The notes: generated from the letters alone by a model not told the origin. A stretch of 64,000 nucleotides of DNA from CBDCKN01 sp965219035 (GCA_965219035.1 CBDCMR010000004.1:124001-188000); one strand, 5' to 3'; shown: positions 1-9,641, numbered from the stretch's first letter. Numbers and translations are program-made.

Positions 1-1532
1 ATCTCTTCGATGGGCGCCTCGGACATGAGTCCGCCCACCGGCAGGGGCAGCACCGCCAGGACCTCATCACCCTCCGTGACGGCCAGACCGCCCTCGAGGT
101 CCGCTACCGCCCGGACCGCGCTTCGCATGGATCCGTCATCCACGCCGATCACGATGATGTTGTGATGGTCGTGGGCCACTGTTCCGGCGATCGCGCCTTT
201 GTGAAGGCCGATTCCTGTGACGAGGCCCAGGCCCACACGACCGCTTCCGCTGTGACGTTCCACCACTGCGATCTTGAGTAGATCCCGGTCGGTGTCCGTG
301 ACCACCTCGCCCCCCTCGGTGGAGGGTGCCACGACCTCCATGCCGGTCACGATCTGATCTGGGATGGCCCTGATGACCCTCGCTCGTCCGGCTCGTCGTG
401 GGATGGAGAAGTCGATGGTGTCGTCCCTCACGGCCATGGCGGGCGTCGGTGGGGAAGGGGAGGCCGGTGGCGGCCACAGGGCCCTCCCGTCCTCCGCTAC
501 CAGCTTCCCGCCAGAGAACACGGAGTGCGCCTGCAGGTCGAAAAGGGACGAGACGATGACCAGGTCCGCCCGGCGTCCCGGAGCGATGGCGCCCCGATCG
601 TGGAGTCCGAAGTACTCGGCGGGGTTCAGAGTGGCCAGGCCGATGGCTTCGATGGGATCGACCCCCTCGGCGATGAGGGTCCTGAGCATTCCGTCGATGC
701 CTCCCTCGTCCAGGAGGTCGGCAGGCTGGCGATCATCGGTACACAGCGCGATCCGTCGGCGCGAACGCGGTGACAGGGTGGGGAGGAGCGCCAACAGGTT
801 CCTGGCATTGGTCGCCTCGCGAAAGAACACCCATAAACCGCGACGCAGCTTCTCGAGCGCCTCTTCGGCGGTCGTGCACTCGTGGTCGGACCGGGGGCCC
901 GAGGCCACGTAGGCGTTCAGTGCCTTGCCGCTGACTCCGGGGGCGTGTCCATCCACCACGCGCCCGCTGAAGGCCGCCAACTTCGCCAGCACGTCTGGGG
1001 CTCCGTGAATGGCGCCGGGGAAGTTCATTAGCTCGGCCAGGCCCAGCACCCGAGGGTGATCCAGAGAGGCGAGGTCATCCGCGTCCAGAACCGCTCCCGC
1101 CGTGCCCATATGGGTCGCCGGCACGCACGAGCTGGCCATCACGAAGGTGGTGAGGGGCAGCCCTTCGCTGGCTGCGAGCATGTACCGGATGCCCTCCAGC
1201 CCGTGCACGTTGGCGATCTCGTGGGGATCGGAGACCACGGTGGTCGTGCCCCGGGGGACCACGGCCCGGGCGAACTCCGGGGGTGTCACGAGGCTCGACT
1301 CGATATGGACGTGCGCATCGATGAAGCCGGGGAGCACGAACTGCCCGGCCAGGTCCAGAGTTTCTTCGGCTTCGTATCCGGGGCCGACCCCCGCGATCCA
1401 GGGGCCCGAGAGTGCTACATCCGTCTCCTCCACCTCTTCCGTCAGCACGTTCACGACGCGCGCATTCGTGAGCCGAATGTCTGCGGGTCGATCGCCTCGT
1501 GCCACGGCCAGCAGCGTCGCGAGATCGTTCAT
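1..1532 (-). CDS. ade: Adenine deaminase (3' end outside the window)
   Basis: Amidohydrolase that converts adenine to hypoxanthine in purine salvage. About 510 residues are visible from an ATG at 1532. The family signatures are clear: the metal-binding HVHIESS (residues 74-80), DPHEIANV (about 102-109), ELMNFPG, DGHAPG and a downstream TDDRQP. The C-terminal part reads ...LMSEAPIEE, typical of this family, before the window edge; members usually run 550-600 residues, so only the tail is missing. The gene is divergent from the histidine kinase at 1651, with about 118 bp between them. It links to the NupC and nucleoside phosphorylase genes elsewhere in the window as part of nucleobase salvage. 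Family assignment is firm; substrate is taken from the family. Confidence 0.93.
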   Translation of the reverse strand, partial: MNDLATLLAVARGDRPADIRLTNARVVNVLTEEVEETDVALSGPWIAGVGPGYEAEETLDLAGQFVLPGFIDAHVHIESSLVTPPEFARAVVPRGTTTVVSDPHEIANVHGLEGIRYMLAASEGLPLTTFVMASSCVPATHMGTAGAVLDADDLASLDHPRVLGLAELMNFPGAIHGAPDVLAKLAAFSGRVVDGHAPGVSGKALNAYVASGPRSDHECTTAEEALEKLRRGLWVFFREATNARNLLALLPTLSPRSRRRIALCTDDRQPADLLDEGGIDGMLRTLIAEGVDPIEAIGLATLNPAEYFGLHDRGAIAPGRRADLVIVSSLFDLQAHSVFSGGKLVAEDGRALWPPPASPSPPTPAMAVRDDTIDFSIPRRAGRARVIRAIPDQIVTGMEVVAPSTEGGEVVTDTDRDLLKIAVVERHSGSGRVGLGLVTGIGLHKGAIAGTVAHDHHNIIVIGVDDGSMRSAVRAVADLEGGLAVTEGDEVLAVLPLPVGGLMSEAPIEE

Positions 1533-1650
1533 AGCGGGCAATATACGGCCTGGACTCAACTATGCGCCCTTCTCGCAAAATGCCAAGTCCGGAGCGTTGC
1601 ACTCTGCGATAGCCGGTGGTACCGTAGAGTAGCGCCTCCGCGACTCCTCA

Positions 1651-3363
1651 GTGGGGCGATTCCTCGGACTGGAGGCCGGCCTGACACAGGAAGCATCGCC
1701 CCGAGCGGAGTTCGGAAGAAGCGAGCTTCTCCGGTGGCTGTACGTGGGTCGCATGACCCTCGCTGCTGGTATCTTGGTGGGGATCCTCGTGGCGTGGGAG
1801 TCCGCGCCCCCCGAGGCGAGCCGTATCGCGACTCTGATGTTCCTCGCCGCCTTGGCCGTGACGCTCGGCTCCGCGTGGCACACGCATTTCCGCGGACGCC
1901 AGGTCGGCCACAACTTCCTCTACGCGCACGTCGTCCTCGACGTGGCTCTCGTGACCACGATCGTCCACATCACCACGTTGGGCGACGAAGTCGTGTTCGC
2001 GCCCCTCTATATTCTCGTGATCACCGAGGGCGCCCTCCTCCTCCCCCTTCCGGGAGGTGTGCTCATAGGAGCGCTGGCGGCCATCGTCTACTTCGCCGAT
2101 CTGGTCTGGGGTCATCCGGGCGTCCCGCTCTCGGGAGCCGTCAGCCTTCAGATCGGCCTCTTCGCCGGTGTGGCGCTCATCACGGGCTGGCTGGGTGACC
2201 GGGTCCGTCGGACCGGCCTTGCTCTGGGTGCGGTGCAGACGGAGCTCGCCCGCCTTCGTCTCGACAAGGGAGATATCCTCGCCAACATCTCCACGGGTGT
2301 TCTCACCATCGTCGGGGGAGGGCGCCTGGCCTACCTGAACCCTGCCGCCGAGAAGCTTCTGGGTTTGCGGCTGGTACAGTGGGAGGGATCTTCCGTCCTG
2401 GACGCCGTCGACGAAGTGGCGCCGGGACTCGCTCTGGCCCTGCGAAGCACGGTGGAGCGGCGCAGACCGGTGTTCCGGGTCAAGACTCTGGCGAAGCAAA
2501 GGGCAGGCGGGCAGATCACTCTGGGGATCAGCACCACCGTCCTCGAAGGTGGGGAAGGGGAGGAGCCGTCGGTGACGGCCATCTTTCAGGACATCACCGA
2601 CCTCGAGCGGGTCGAGCTCCTGAACCGCCAAAACGAGCGCCTGGAAGCCGTGGCGGAGCTCAGCGCTTCTCTGGCGCACGAGATCAAGAACCCGCTGGCG
2701 TCGATCCGCAGCGCCGTGGAGCAGCTGGACAACGCCTCTCTCGCCGGTGATGACCGGTCGCTGCTCCAACGGTTGGTGCTCTCCGAGTCGGATCGGCTGA
2801 GCCGGTTGCTCAGCGAGTTCCTCGAGTTCTCGGGAATGCAGATCAACGCCGAGGCGGGCGTGGACTTCGCAGGTGTGGTTCGAGATGCCATCGTGCTGGT
2901 GAAGCAGCATCCGGACGCCGAGGCCGGGGGAGTCATCGAGAGCGAGGGGGTCGACGGGCCCCTGATTCTCCCGGGTGACTCGGATCTTCTCCACCGGTTG
3001 GTCTTCAATCTCATCCTGAATGCGGTCCAGTTCAGCGGCCTGGACGGCCGCGTTCGGGTCTCACTGCAGGATTACTCGGGTCCGGGCGGGCCCCACGGCA
3101 CCAGCGTTGTGAGCCCTGTGCGCCTGAGTGTCCAGGATTCGGGGCCGGGGATTCGAGCCGAGGATCTGGGACGGATCTTCGATCCGTTCTTCACCACCCG
3201 GGACGGGGGGAGCGGGTTGGGGTTGGCGGTGGTCCATCGGGCGGTGAAGGCACACGATGGCGCGCTCTTCGTAGAGGATGCGCCGGATGGCGGAGCCCAC
3301 TTTTCCGTCTACCTGCCGGGCGCGCTTGCCGCGGCCGTGCCCATGGAGGGTGCAGTATCATGA
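1651..3363 (+). CDS. pilS: PilS-like membrane sensor histidine kinase
   Basis: 570 residues from a GTG start. The N-terminal part (about 28-185) is very hydrophobic and should form about six membrane helices, as in PilS. A PAS-like domain follows (about 200-320). The dimerisation/phosphoacceptor box is SLAHEIKNPLAS, with His343. The ATPase domain has an N box (NLILNAVQFS), DSGPGI and a G2 box GSGLGLAVVHRAV. The gene overlaps the next regulator by 4 nt, so the two are co-translated. It lies upstream of glycosyltransferase and pilin genes, and the first pilin has a sigma-54 promoter, so a PilS role is well supported by context. The signal sensed is unknown; in known PilS it is unassembled pilin in the membrane. 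Confidence 0.88.
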   Translation: MGRFLGLEAGLTQEASPRAEFGRSELLRWLYVGRMTLAAGILVGILVAWESAPPEASRIATLMFLAALAVTLGSAWHTHFRGRQVGHNFLYAHVVLDVALVTTIVHITTLGDEVVFAPLYILVITEGALLLPLPGGVLIGALAAIVYFADLVWGHPGVPLSGAVSLQIGLFAGVALITGWLGDRVRRTGLALGAVQTELARLRLDKGDILANISTGVLTIVGGGRLAYLNPAAEKLLGLRLVQWEGSSVLDAVDEVAPGLALALRSTVERRRPVFRVKTLAKQRAGGQITLGISTTVLEGGEGEEPSVTAIFQDITDLERVELLNRQNERLEAVAELSASLAHEIKNPLASIRSAVEQLDNASLAGDDRSLLQRLVLSESDRLSRLLSEFLEFSGMQINAEAGVDFAGVVRDAIVLVKQHPDAEAGGVIESEGVDGPLILPGDSDLLHRLVFNLILNAVQFSGLDGRVRVSLQDYSGPGGPHGTSVVSPVRLSVQDSGPGIRAEDLGRIFDPFFTTRDGGSGLGLAVVHRAVKAHDGALFVEDAPDGGAHFSVYLPGALAAAVPMEGAVS

Positions 3364-4721
3364 GCAGGGCCACCAAGATTCTGCTGGTCGACGACGAGAC
3401 CGGTATCCTCGATACGCTGCGCATTCTCTTCAGCGGCGAGGGCTACGACGTGGTGTCGTCCCTGAGCGGACGTGAGGCTCTGGAGGCTCTGCCCGAGCAG
3501 ACGCCCGATATCGTGCTCACCGACATTCGTATGCCCGGGACCTCGGGCCTCGAGGTCATGGCGAAGGCCCACGAGGTCGATCCGGAAATGGCGGTGATCC
3601 TGATGACGGCTCAGGCGTCCCTCCAATCAGCCGTCCGAGCCGTAAACGAGGGGGCCTACTACTACCTGCAGAAGCCGTTCGCCAACGACGAGCTGCTTGC
3701 CATCTGTCGGCGTGCCGCAGAGGCCAGACAGCTGCGCGTCGAGAACAAGGCCCTCAAGAAGGAGATCCGAAGGCAGTCGACGGCGCCCAGCAGCAGGCCT
3801 ATCGGGAAGAGCCGTTCGTTCGTGGAGGTGCTGAAGCTCGGAGAGACCGTGGCGCCAACCCAGTCCACCGTCCTCATCAGCGGTGAGAGCGGCTCGGGCA
3901 AGGAGGTGATCGCCCGCTACATGCACAGTCTGAGCGAGAGGGCGGAGGGGTCCTTTTTCTCGCTGAACTGTGGAGCCCTTCCAGAGGGTCTCCTGGAGAG
4001 CGAGCTCTTCGGACACACCAAAGGCTCGTTCACAGGGGCCGTGAAGGACAAGATGGGGCTCTTGGAGGCCGCCGCCGGCGGCACCCTCTTCCTCGACGAG
4101 ATCGGCGAGATGTCCCCGGCGACCCAGGTGAGGCTGCTACGCGCCCTCCAGGAGCGCGAGGTCATCCCGGTGGGATCCACGGAGGCGGTCCCCATCGACG
4201 TCAGGATCATGGCAGCAACGAACCGGGATCTGAACGAGGAGATCCGTAGAGGGACGTTCCGGAGTGACCTCTACTACCGGTTGAACGTCATCGCCCTTCA
4301 CCTCCCTCCGCTGCGTGAGCGCCGAGACGACATTCCTCTGCTCGCCCACCACTTCCTGGGGAGGTTGGTAGGCGAAGACGGGGACAAGAGCTTGGGGGAG
4401 GATGCCTTGGAGGTTTTGTGCACCTACGACTGGCCGGGAAACGTCCGGGAGCTGGAGAACGCGCTGGAGCGGGCGGCCGTGGTGGCAGTGGGCGCACCCA
4501 TTGGGCCCTCTCACCTGCCGGAGCGGGTTCGGATGGAGCACGCTCCACCCCTGGTGAGTGATCAACTGCCCCCCAATCCGTCCATGGAGGTCATCGAGCG
4601 GGCCTACATCCACTGGGTGCTGGTGGCCGAGGGCGGCAACAAGACGAGAGCGGCGGAAGTCCTGGGCATCGACCCCTCGACCCTGTATCGCAAGCTGAAC
4701 CGATACGGGATCGAGGTCTGA
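3360..4721 (+). CDS. pilR: PilR-like sigma-54-dependent response regulator
   Basis: 453 residues. The receiver domain has paired acidic residues near the N-terminus (VDDE), phosphoacceptor Asp55 (TDIRMPG), MTAQ and QKPF. The AAA+ domain has Walker A GESGSGKE, the sigma-54 contact loop GSFTGA (the Ser variant common in PilR rather than GAFTGA), Walker B FLDEIGEM and an RxD/GNVRELEN region. A Fis-type helix-turn-helix closes the protein (RAAEVLGIDPSTLYRKLNRYG). All catalytic features are intact, so it should activate -24/-12 promoters. The obvious target in the window is the pilin promoter at 9566-9580. The pairing with the upstream kinase is direct, with a 4-nt overlap. Confidence 0.9.
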   Translation: MSRATKILLVDDETGILDTLRILFSGEGYDVVSSLSGREALEALPEQTPDIVLTDIRMPGTSGLEVMAKAHEVDPEMAVILMTAQASLQSAVRAVNEGAYYYLQKPFANDELLAICRRAAEARQLRVENKALKKEIRRQSTAPSSRPIGKSRSFVEVLKLGETVAPTQSTVLISGESGSGKEVIARYMHSLSERAEGSFFSLNCGALPEGLLESELFGHTKGSFTGAVKDKMGLLEAAAGGTLFLDEIGEMSPATQVRLLRALQEREVIPVGSTEAVPIDVRIMAATNRDLNEEIRRGTFRSDLYYRLNVIALHLPPLRERRDDIPLLAHHFLGRLVGEDGDKSLGEDALEVLCTYDWPGNVRELENALERAAVVAVGAPIGPSHLPERVRMEHAPPLVSDQLPPNPSMEVIERAYIHWVLVAEGGNKTRAAEVLGIDPSTLYRKLNRYGIEV

Positions 4722-4809
4722 TATCGGAGGGCCGCCACCTGAAGGCGGCTCGTCGCACACGCACCCTGGTGCCTCGCAGGGGCACGCAACGACCAAGGAC
4801 TCGAACGGC

Positions 4810-5745
4810 ATGAGCATGCTCCGATTCCGCGAGATCGACCAGAAGAGGCACGACGACCTCGCCTGGGAAAGGGTGAAGCTTTCGGTCGTCATTCCCGCGT
4901 ACAACGAGATCAACACGGTGGAGAAGCTACTTCGACGTGTTCGCGAGGTGCGCCTGGAGGTCGAAGTCATCGTGGTCGACGACGGATCCACCGACGGTAC
5001 CCGCGATCTACTCCAAGAGCTGAAGGCAGCGGGTCTCATCGACATCCTGGTATTCCAGGAGGTGAACCAGGGGAAGGGCGCGGCGTTGAGGGCTGGATTC
5101 GAGCGGGCCACCGGCGACATCATCGCAATCCAGGACGCGGACCTGGAGTACGACCCTCACGAGCTCCCCTTGCTCATGGAGCCGATCCTAGCAGGGAAGG
5201 CCGATGCCGTGTACGGCTCACGCTTCTTGGGCGGACCCCATAGGGTGCTCTTCTTCTGGCACATGATGGGGAATCGCTTCCTGACCCTGCTCAGCAACAT
5301 GTTCACCGACCTTAACCTCACGGACATGGAGACGTGCTACAAGGTCGTGCACGCGGATCTGCTGAAGCGCCTGCCCCTGAGTGCCAACCGCTTCGGATTC
5401 GAGCCCGAGGTGACGGCCCGTCTCGCCCAGGCCCAGGCGAGGATCTACGAGATGCCCATCAGCTATGACGGCAGGTCGTACGCCGAGGGGAAGAAGATCA
5501 ACTGGAAGGACGGCGTGGCCGCCCTCTACTACATCCTGCGCTCCAATCTCCTGAGACCCGGAGTCGAGTCCTGGCAGCCGCCCAAGGTCCAACCCTGGGA
5601 GGGCAGGGCCCTGACGGAAGCGAGGCGCCCGGCGCTGGTACCGGGAGCCCGTCAAGACACCTCCTCGGCCGCCGAGGCCGATGCCCTCACCGGCCGAAAG
5701 GATACACCCGCTGGGCATGAATCCGGGGCCCCCGATCAGGGCTGA
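4810..5745 (+). CDS. GT2 glycosyltransferase, dolichyl/polyprenyl-phosphate mannose synthase-like
   Basis: 311 residues. The GT-A fold motifs are VVIPAYNE (about 26-33), VVDDGSTDGT (about 56-64) and the metal-binding IQDADLEYDP (about 107-116). The order and spacing match the DPM1/Ppm family, which moves a sugar from a nucleotide to a polyprenyl phosphate on the cytoplasmic face. There are no membrane helices, as in the soluble catalytic DPM1 type. The C-terminal ~60 residues (from about 250) are Pro/Ala-rich and look disordered. It sits 18 bp upstream of two TMTC-like glycosyltransferases that would need exactly such a lipid-linked sugar donor. The sugar itself cannot be read from sequence. 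Confidence 0.85.
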   Translation: MSMLRFREIDQKRHDDLAWERVKLSVVIPAYNEINTVEKLLRRVREVRLEVEVIVVDDGSTDGTRDLLQELKAAGLIDILVFQEVNQGKGAALRAGFERATGDIIAIQDADLEYDPHELPLLMEPILAGKADAVYGSRFLGGPHRVLFFWHMMGNRFLTLLSNMFTDLNLTDMETCYKVVHADLLKRLPLSANRFGFEPEVTARLAQAQARIYEMPISYDGRSYAEGKKINWKDGVAALYYILRSNLLRPGVESWQPPKVQPWEGRALTEARRPALVPGARQDTSSAAEADALTGRKDTPAGHESGAPDQG

Positions 5746-5763
5746 GAGGGGTTCCGCATCTCC

Positions 5764-7590
5764 GTGAACCGGGCCGGAAGCATCCCGCCGAAGAGGGCGG
5801 CGATCCTGGTTCTCATCGCGGCTGTGGCCGCCTACGGAAACTCGCTGTCCAACGGCTTCGCATACGACGACAACACGGTCATCCGCGGCAATACGGTTAT
5901 CACGGAGGGGCGGGTCAGAGACGCCCTGACCTCCCCCTATTGGCCCGACATAGTGGACGGAATCGGGCTCTACCGGCCGGTCACCTCGGCCAGCTACGCG
6001 ACCGAGTGGATGCTCTGGAATGGTCACCCGGCAGGCTTCCACGCGGTCAACGTGGCGGCCCACGCCGCGGTCTCGGTCCTGGTCTTTCTTCTCCTCCTGG
6101 TGCTATCGGCGCCTCTTCCCGCCCTCGTGGGTGGAATGCTGTTCGCGCTCCACCCCGTCCACACGGAGGCCGTGGCCAACGTGGTGGGCCGGGCCGAGCT
6201 CTACGCCGCCCTCTTCGTGATCGGGGCGTGCCTGGTGTTCACACACAACGAAAACGCGTCGCCTCTCGCCCGGATCGGCCGGCTCCTTGCCGTGGGGGTC
6301 TTCTTCGTGTTGGGCCTCGGCTCGAAGGAGATGGCAGCCACCCTTCCTGCCGTTCTCGTACTCCTCGCCGTGCTGCGGGAGGATGACGAGGACACCCCCC
6401 TTACGCGCGTGCTGTCGGACGTCCCCATCTTCCTGCTGACCGGAGCACTGCTCGCGGCGTTCCTGGGCTCCAGGCCGCTGGTGCTCGGATCCATCGCCGG
6501 AGAGTATCCTGCGGCGTACCTGGCGGGCCTCTCGACCGGGGAAAGAATCCTCACGTCCCTGTCGGTCTGGCCACACTACTTCAGGCTCCTCTTCTTCCCC
6601 CTCGATCTCGCTGCCGACTACGGGCCGGCTGTCCTCTTCCCGGCAAGGAGCTGGGGGCCGGACGTCGTGCTGGGGATCGTCATGATCGCGGGTGGGATGG
6701 CCACGGCCGTGTGGTCGTGGTCGAAGGAGCCGCTCGTCACGTTGGGACTGTGCTGGTTCGCGGTGACCATCCTTCCCGTCACCAACCTCCTCGTCCCTAC
6801 CGGGATCCTCCTGGCGGAGCGGACCTTGTACCTCCCATCGGTGGGATTCGCCTTCATGGTGGCTGGCGTGGTGAGGTGGACGGCCCGGGAGAGGCCACAG
6901 TCGCTTCGCATGTTGCTGATCGCCGTGAGCGTGGTCGGCACCGCCTTCATGGGACGCACGGTCCTGAGGAACCCTTCGTGGATGAGCACCTACGCCATGT
7001 TGAGCACGCTCACCGAAGAGCACCCCGAGTCCTTCCTGGCCATACGAACGAGAGCCCGTGGTCTGGACCAGGTCGGAGAAGTCGAGGAGGCGTCGCGCCA
7101 CTACGAGGTGGCCGTGGAGCTCGTCCCCGGTGAGTACAACCTCCTCATCGAGGCGGCGCGCTTCCATGGGCGCCACGACCGATGGGGGAACGCCGAGCAG
7201 CTGCTCACCCGCGCCATCGATCTGCTTCCCACGCAGCCGGTGGCCTGGCAGGTCCTCTCGGAGCACAAGCTCCTCCAGGGTCTGGGCCGGGAGGGCCACG
7301 GGATCGCCCTCCAGGGCCTGGCCGTGGTCGGATCGAATCGGGATCTGTGGACCCTCGTCTCCGAGAGCTACGTGGCCAAGGGTGATTTCGAGGCGGCCGT
7401 CCGAGCGCGGTGGGCAGCGTTCGGGGCGGCTCCGCCCACTGCGGAGGCGTGGAGGCGCATGGCGCAGCTCATGGAGCTGGCGGGCCGCACGGAGGAGGCC
7501 GCGGCGGCGGCGGAGCGGGCTCACGGCCTGGAGGCCGGTGCGGCCGATCCGCCTCGGGAGCCGGCGTCGCCCGTAGGGGACCCCCGCTGA
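5764..7590 (+). CDS. TMTC-like membrane O-mannosyltransferase homologue with TPR tail (copy 1)
   Basis: 608 residues, GTG start. The N-terminal ~400 residues are a multi-span membrane domain with the hallmarks of the TMTC/DUF1736 GT-C family: FAYDDNTVI in the first outer loop (the DD pair is the expected catalytic/metal site), YRPVTS, GFHAVNVAAHAAVS, FALHPVHTEAVANVVGRAEL, and LLAERTLYLPSVGF. The C-terminal ~180 residues form helical TPR-like repeats, which in TMTC enzymes bind the acceptor protein. The organisation mirrors animal TMTC1-4. The gene follows a DPM1-like synthase, overlaps a paralogue by 1 nt (TGATG), and lies just upstream of two pilins. A role in glycosylating pilins or other exported proteins is inference. 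Confidence 0.82.
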   Translation: MNRAGSIPPKRAAILVLIAAVAAYGNSLSNGFAYDDNTVIRGNTVITEGRVRDALTSPYWPDIVDGIGLYRPVTSASYATEWMLWNGHPAGFHAVNVAAHAAVSVLVFLLLLVLSAPLPALVGGMLFALHPVHTEAVANVVGRAELYAALFVIGACLVFTHNENASPLARIGRLLAVGVFFVLGLGSKEMAATLPAVLVLLAVLREDDEDTPLTRVLSDVPIFLLTGALLAAFLGSRPLVLGSIAGEYPAAYLAGLSTGERILTSLSVWPHYFRLLFFPLDLAADYGPAVLFPARSWGPDVVLGIVMIAGGMATAVWSWSKEPLVTLGLCWFAVTILPVTNLLVPTGILLAERTLYLPSVGFAFMVAGVVRWTARERPQSLRMLLIAVSVVGTAFMGRTVLRNPSWMSTYAMLSTLTEEHPESFLAIRTRARGLDQVGEVEEASRHYEVAVELVPGEYNLLIEAARFHGRHDRWGNAEQLLTRAIDLLPTQPVAWQVLSEHKLLQGLGREGHGIALQGLAVVGSNRDLWTLVSESYVAKGDFEAAVRARWAAFGAAPPTAEAWRRMAQLMELAGRTEEAAAAAERAHGLEAGAADPPREPASPVGDPR

Positions 7591-9476
7591 TGCAGGTGTG
7601 GCGCTCCCCCTTCCGCTCCGTTCGATCGGCCGCGTTCCTCTCGGCGGCCGCCGCCGTACTCCTCTCGGCGAACAGCGTGCTGAACGACTTCGCCTACGAC
7701 GATCGGCTCATCATCATCGACAGCGAGCTGGTCCAGGATCTGAGCACGCTCCCAGAGGCCATGGTCTCGCCCTACTGGCCGGGCGAGTTCGGACGGGATC
7801 TGGGGCTGTGGCGACCTGCCACCACCGGGCTCTTCGGTCTCCAGTGGGCACTTTGGGGTGAAAACCCTGCGGCGTTCCATTTGTTGAACGTGCTGCTCCA
7901 CGGAGCCGTCACGGCTCTGGTAGTGCTCCTACTCGCCGAGCTCGCTCCGCTGGCTCTCGCGTTCGTGGCGGGGCTCTTGTTTGCCGTCCATCCGGTACAC
8001 GTCGAGGCTGTGGCCAATGTGGTGGGGTTGGCCGAGGTGCTCTCTTCGGTGCTCTATCTGGGCGCGTGCCTCATCTTCACGCGCCGGAGGGACGACCTCG
8101 GCTTCCTGCCGGGCGCAGCCATCGTGGTGCTCTTCGCATTGGCATTTCTGACCAAGGAGAGTGCGGTCACGTTGCCCGGGGTGCTGTTCCTGCTGGACGG
8201 CGCGCGCGAGAACTCGAGCGTTGGGAGGGTCCTCGCCTATCTGCGTCGCCGGTGGGCGATTTACGGAGGCCTGGTGGTCGTGGCCGTGGCCGTCCTGGCC
8301 GGCCGTCAGGCCGTTTTGGGCAGCATTGCCGATCCCCTGGCCCCTGTCGGCGCAGATCTGCTGGCCGAGTCGGTTCCCCGGATCTGGACCGTGGCTTCGA
8401 CCTGGCCCCACTACTTCCGCCTCATGTTCTTCCCCTTGGACCTGAGCGTCGACTATTCCCCGGCCGTGATCCCCATCGCCCTGGGGTGGAGTGCCAGCGG
8501 CCTTCTGGGGGTCGTTCTGGTGCTGACGACGCTGGGCTTGGCGCTCCGGCTTTGGGGGCGCGGCGAGATGGGTCCGGACGTACGTGTCAGTCGTGTCTTA
8601 TCGTTCGGGGTCATGTGGGTGGTCATCACCCTGTCCCCCATCTCCAACGTCCTGTTCCTGTCCGGGGTGCTGCTGGCGGAGCGGACGTTCTATCTGCCGT
8701 CGGTGGGGTTCGTAGCGGCGTTGGCATGGATGGGGCTCGAGCTCTACGACGGGCGTCGACGCTTCGCGGTGGGTGCCTTGGTAGTAATACTGTCCCTCAT
8801 GTCGGTGCGGACCTTCGTCCGGAACGCCACCTGGAGGAACAACGTCAGCGTGTTCGACACTCTGCTCAGGGAGCACCCGGAGGCCGGGCGGGCCCAGTGG
8901 CTCTTGGGGGACGTCCAGTACCCCATCGACCGTAGCGCTTCGTTCAAGGCGTACCGTATCGCCATAAGCCTGCTGGACGGGAGCTACCCCCTTCTGGTGG
9001 AAGTGGGGCGGAAACTCCAGATCAGCGGAAAGACCGAGGCGGCGAAGGCCCTGTTCGAGCGGGCCTGGTCAGACTTCCCCGAGATGGGTCCTGCCCCCCA
9101 GGCTTTGGCTGTCATCTATCATCGCGAGGGGGACTTCGAGGCCGCCATCGAGGCGGCTGGAGCCGCATCGACCGCCTACGGTGGCAGTGACGCCGTGTCC
9201 AACCACCTTCTCGCCCAGTCCCTGGCCGCCGAGGGCCGATGGGACGAGTCGGTGGCGGCCCGCCTCATGACCATCGAAGCCGGCGAGGGCCATCAATGGC
9301 AGCAGTGGCTCTGGCTGGGCCAGGCGTACGCGTACTCGGGCGATACGGCCCGGGCCCTCACGGCCCTGGACACCGCCCGCGCCAAGACCGTGAACCCCGT
9401 CAGTATCGGCCAAATTGACAGTATTCGGGCGACTCTAACGGACACTGAAAATGCAACTGGTTTGCAGAATCCCTGA
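7590..9476 (+). CDS. TMTC-like membrane O-mannosyltransferase homologue with TPR tail (copy 2)
   Basis: 628 residues from the ATG that overlaps the previous stop (TGATG), which marks the start well; a longer in-frame reading upstream is only the shadow of copy 1. Same architecture as copy 1: FAYDDRLII, WRPATTGLFGLQW, AAFHLLNVLLHGAVT, FAVHPVHVEAVANVVGLAEV, LLAERTFYLPSVGF, then TPR-like repeats over the last ~200 residues. The two paralogues have diverged considerably but keep the DD pair, the HPVH motif and the ERT(L/F)YLPSVGF motif. The tandem arrangement suggests duplication followed by different acceptor or sugar preference. It ends 165 bp before the first pilin gene. Confidence 0.82.
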   Translation: MQVWRSPFRSVRSAAFLSAAAAVLLSANSVLNDFAYDDRLIIIDSELVQDLSTLPEAMVSPYWPGEFGRDLGLWRPATTGLFGLQWALWGENPAAFHLLNVLLHGAVTALVVLLLAELAPLALAFVAGLLFAVHPVHVEAVANVVGLAEVLSSVLYLGACLIFTRRRDDLGFLPGAAIVVLFALAFLTKESAVTLPGVLFLLDGARENSSVGRVLAYLRRRWAIYGGLVVVAVAVLAGRQAVLGSIADPLAPVGADLLAESVPRIWTVASTWPHYFRLMFFPLDLSVDYSPAVIPIALGWSASGLLGVVLVLTTLGLALRLWGRGEMGPDVRVSRVLSFGVMWVVITLSPISNVLFLSGVLLAERTFYLPSVGFVAALAWMGLELYDGRRRFAVGALVVILSLMSVRTFVRNATWRNNVSVFDTLLREHPEAGRAQWLLGDVQYPIDRSASFKAYRIAISLLDGSYPLLVEVGRKLQISGKTEAAKALFERAWSDFPEMGPAPQALAVIYHREGDFEAAIEAAGAASTAYGGSDAVSNHLLAQSLAAEGRWDESVAARLMTIEAGEGHQWQQWLWLGQAYAYSGDTARALTALDTARAKTVNPVSIGQIDSIRATLTDTENATGLQNP

Positions 9477-9529
9477 ATCGGAGGCCGATCAGGCCGGCCA
9501 AGCGGGGGAAAGGAAAGGCTTGTAAAACG

Positions 9530-9560
9530 TTGTCCGACATGTAAATATGTGTCGTGCCCC
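9530..9560 (+). promoter_or_regulatory. Possible activator site upstream of the pilin promoter
   Basis: An imperfect inverted repeat, CGACAT...ATGTGTCG, lies in an AT-rich patch just upstream of the -24 element. Enhancer-binding proteins such as PilR normally bind dyads upstream of -24/-12 promoters, though usually farther away. The symmetry is seen; the function is a guess. Confidence 0.25.
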
Positions 9561-9565
9561 CGTTT

Positions 9566-9580
9566 TGGACCCGGGTTTGC
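9566..9580 (+). promoter_or_regulatory. Sigma-54 (-24/-12) promoter of the first pilin gene
   Basis: TGGACCCGGGTTTGC has the invariant GG (9567-9568) and GC (9579-9580) with exactly 10 bp between them. The -12 half TTTGCA is consensus and the -24 half TGG is kept. Transcription would begin near 9592, giving a ~50-nt leader before the pilin start at 9642. A complete PilS/PilR pair lies upstream in the same cluster. Confidence 0.8.
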
Positions 9581-9641
9581 ACTTGGAGAGCATCCTCTGA
9601 ACGTCCATAGCTAGTGCCACCCATCAGCAGGAGAGTCTGAG

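Noticed and set aside
364..912. Long plus-strand reading frame opposite adenine deaminase
   Set aside because: The minus strand encodes a complete deaminase with all family motifs; this frame is its GC-rich shadow.
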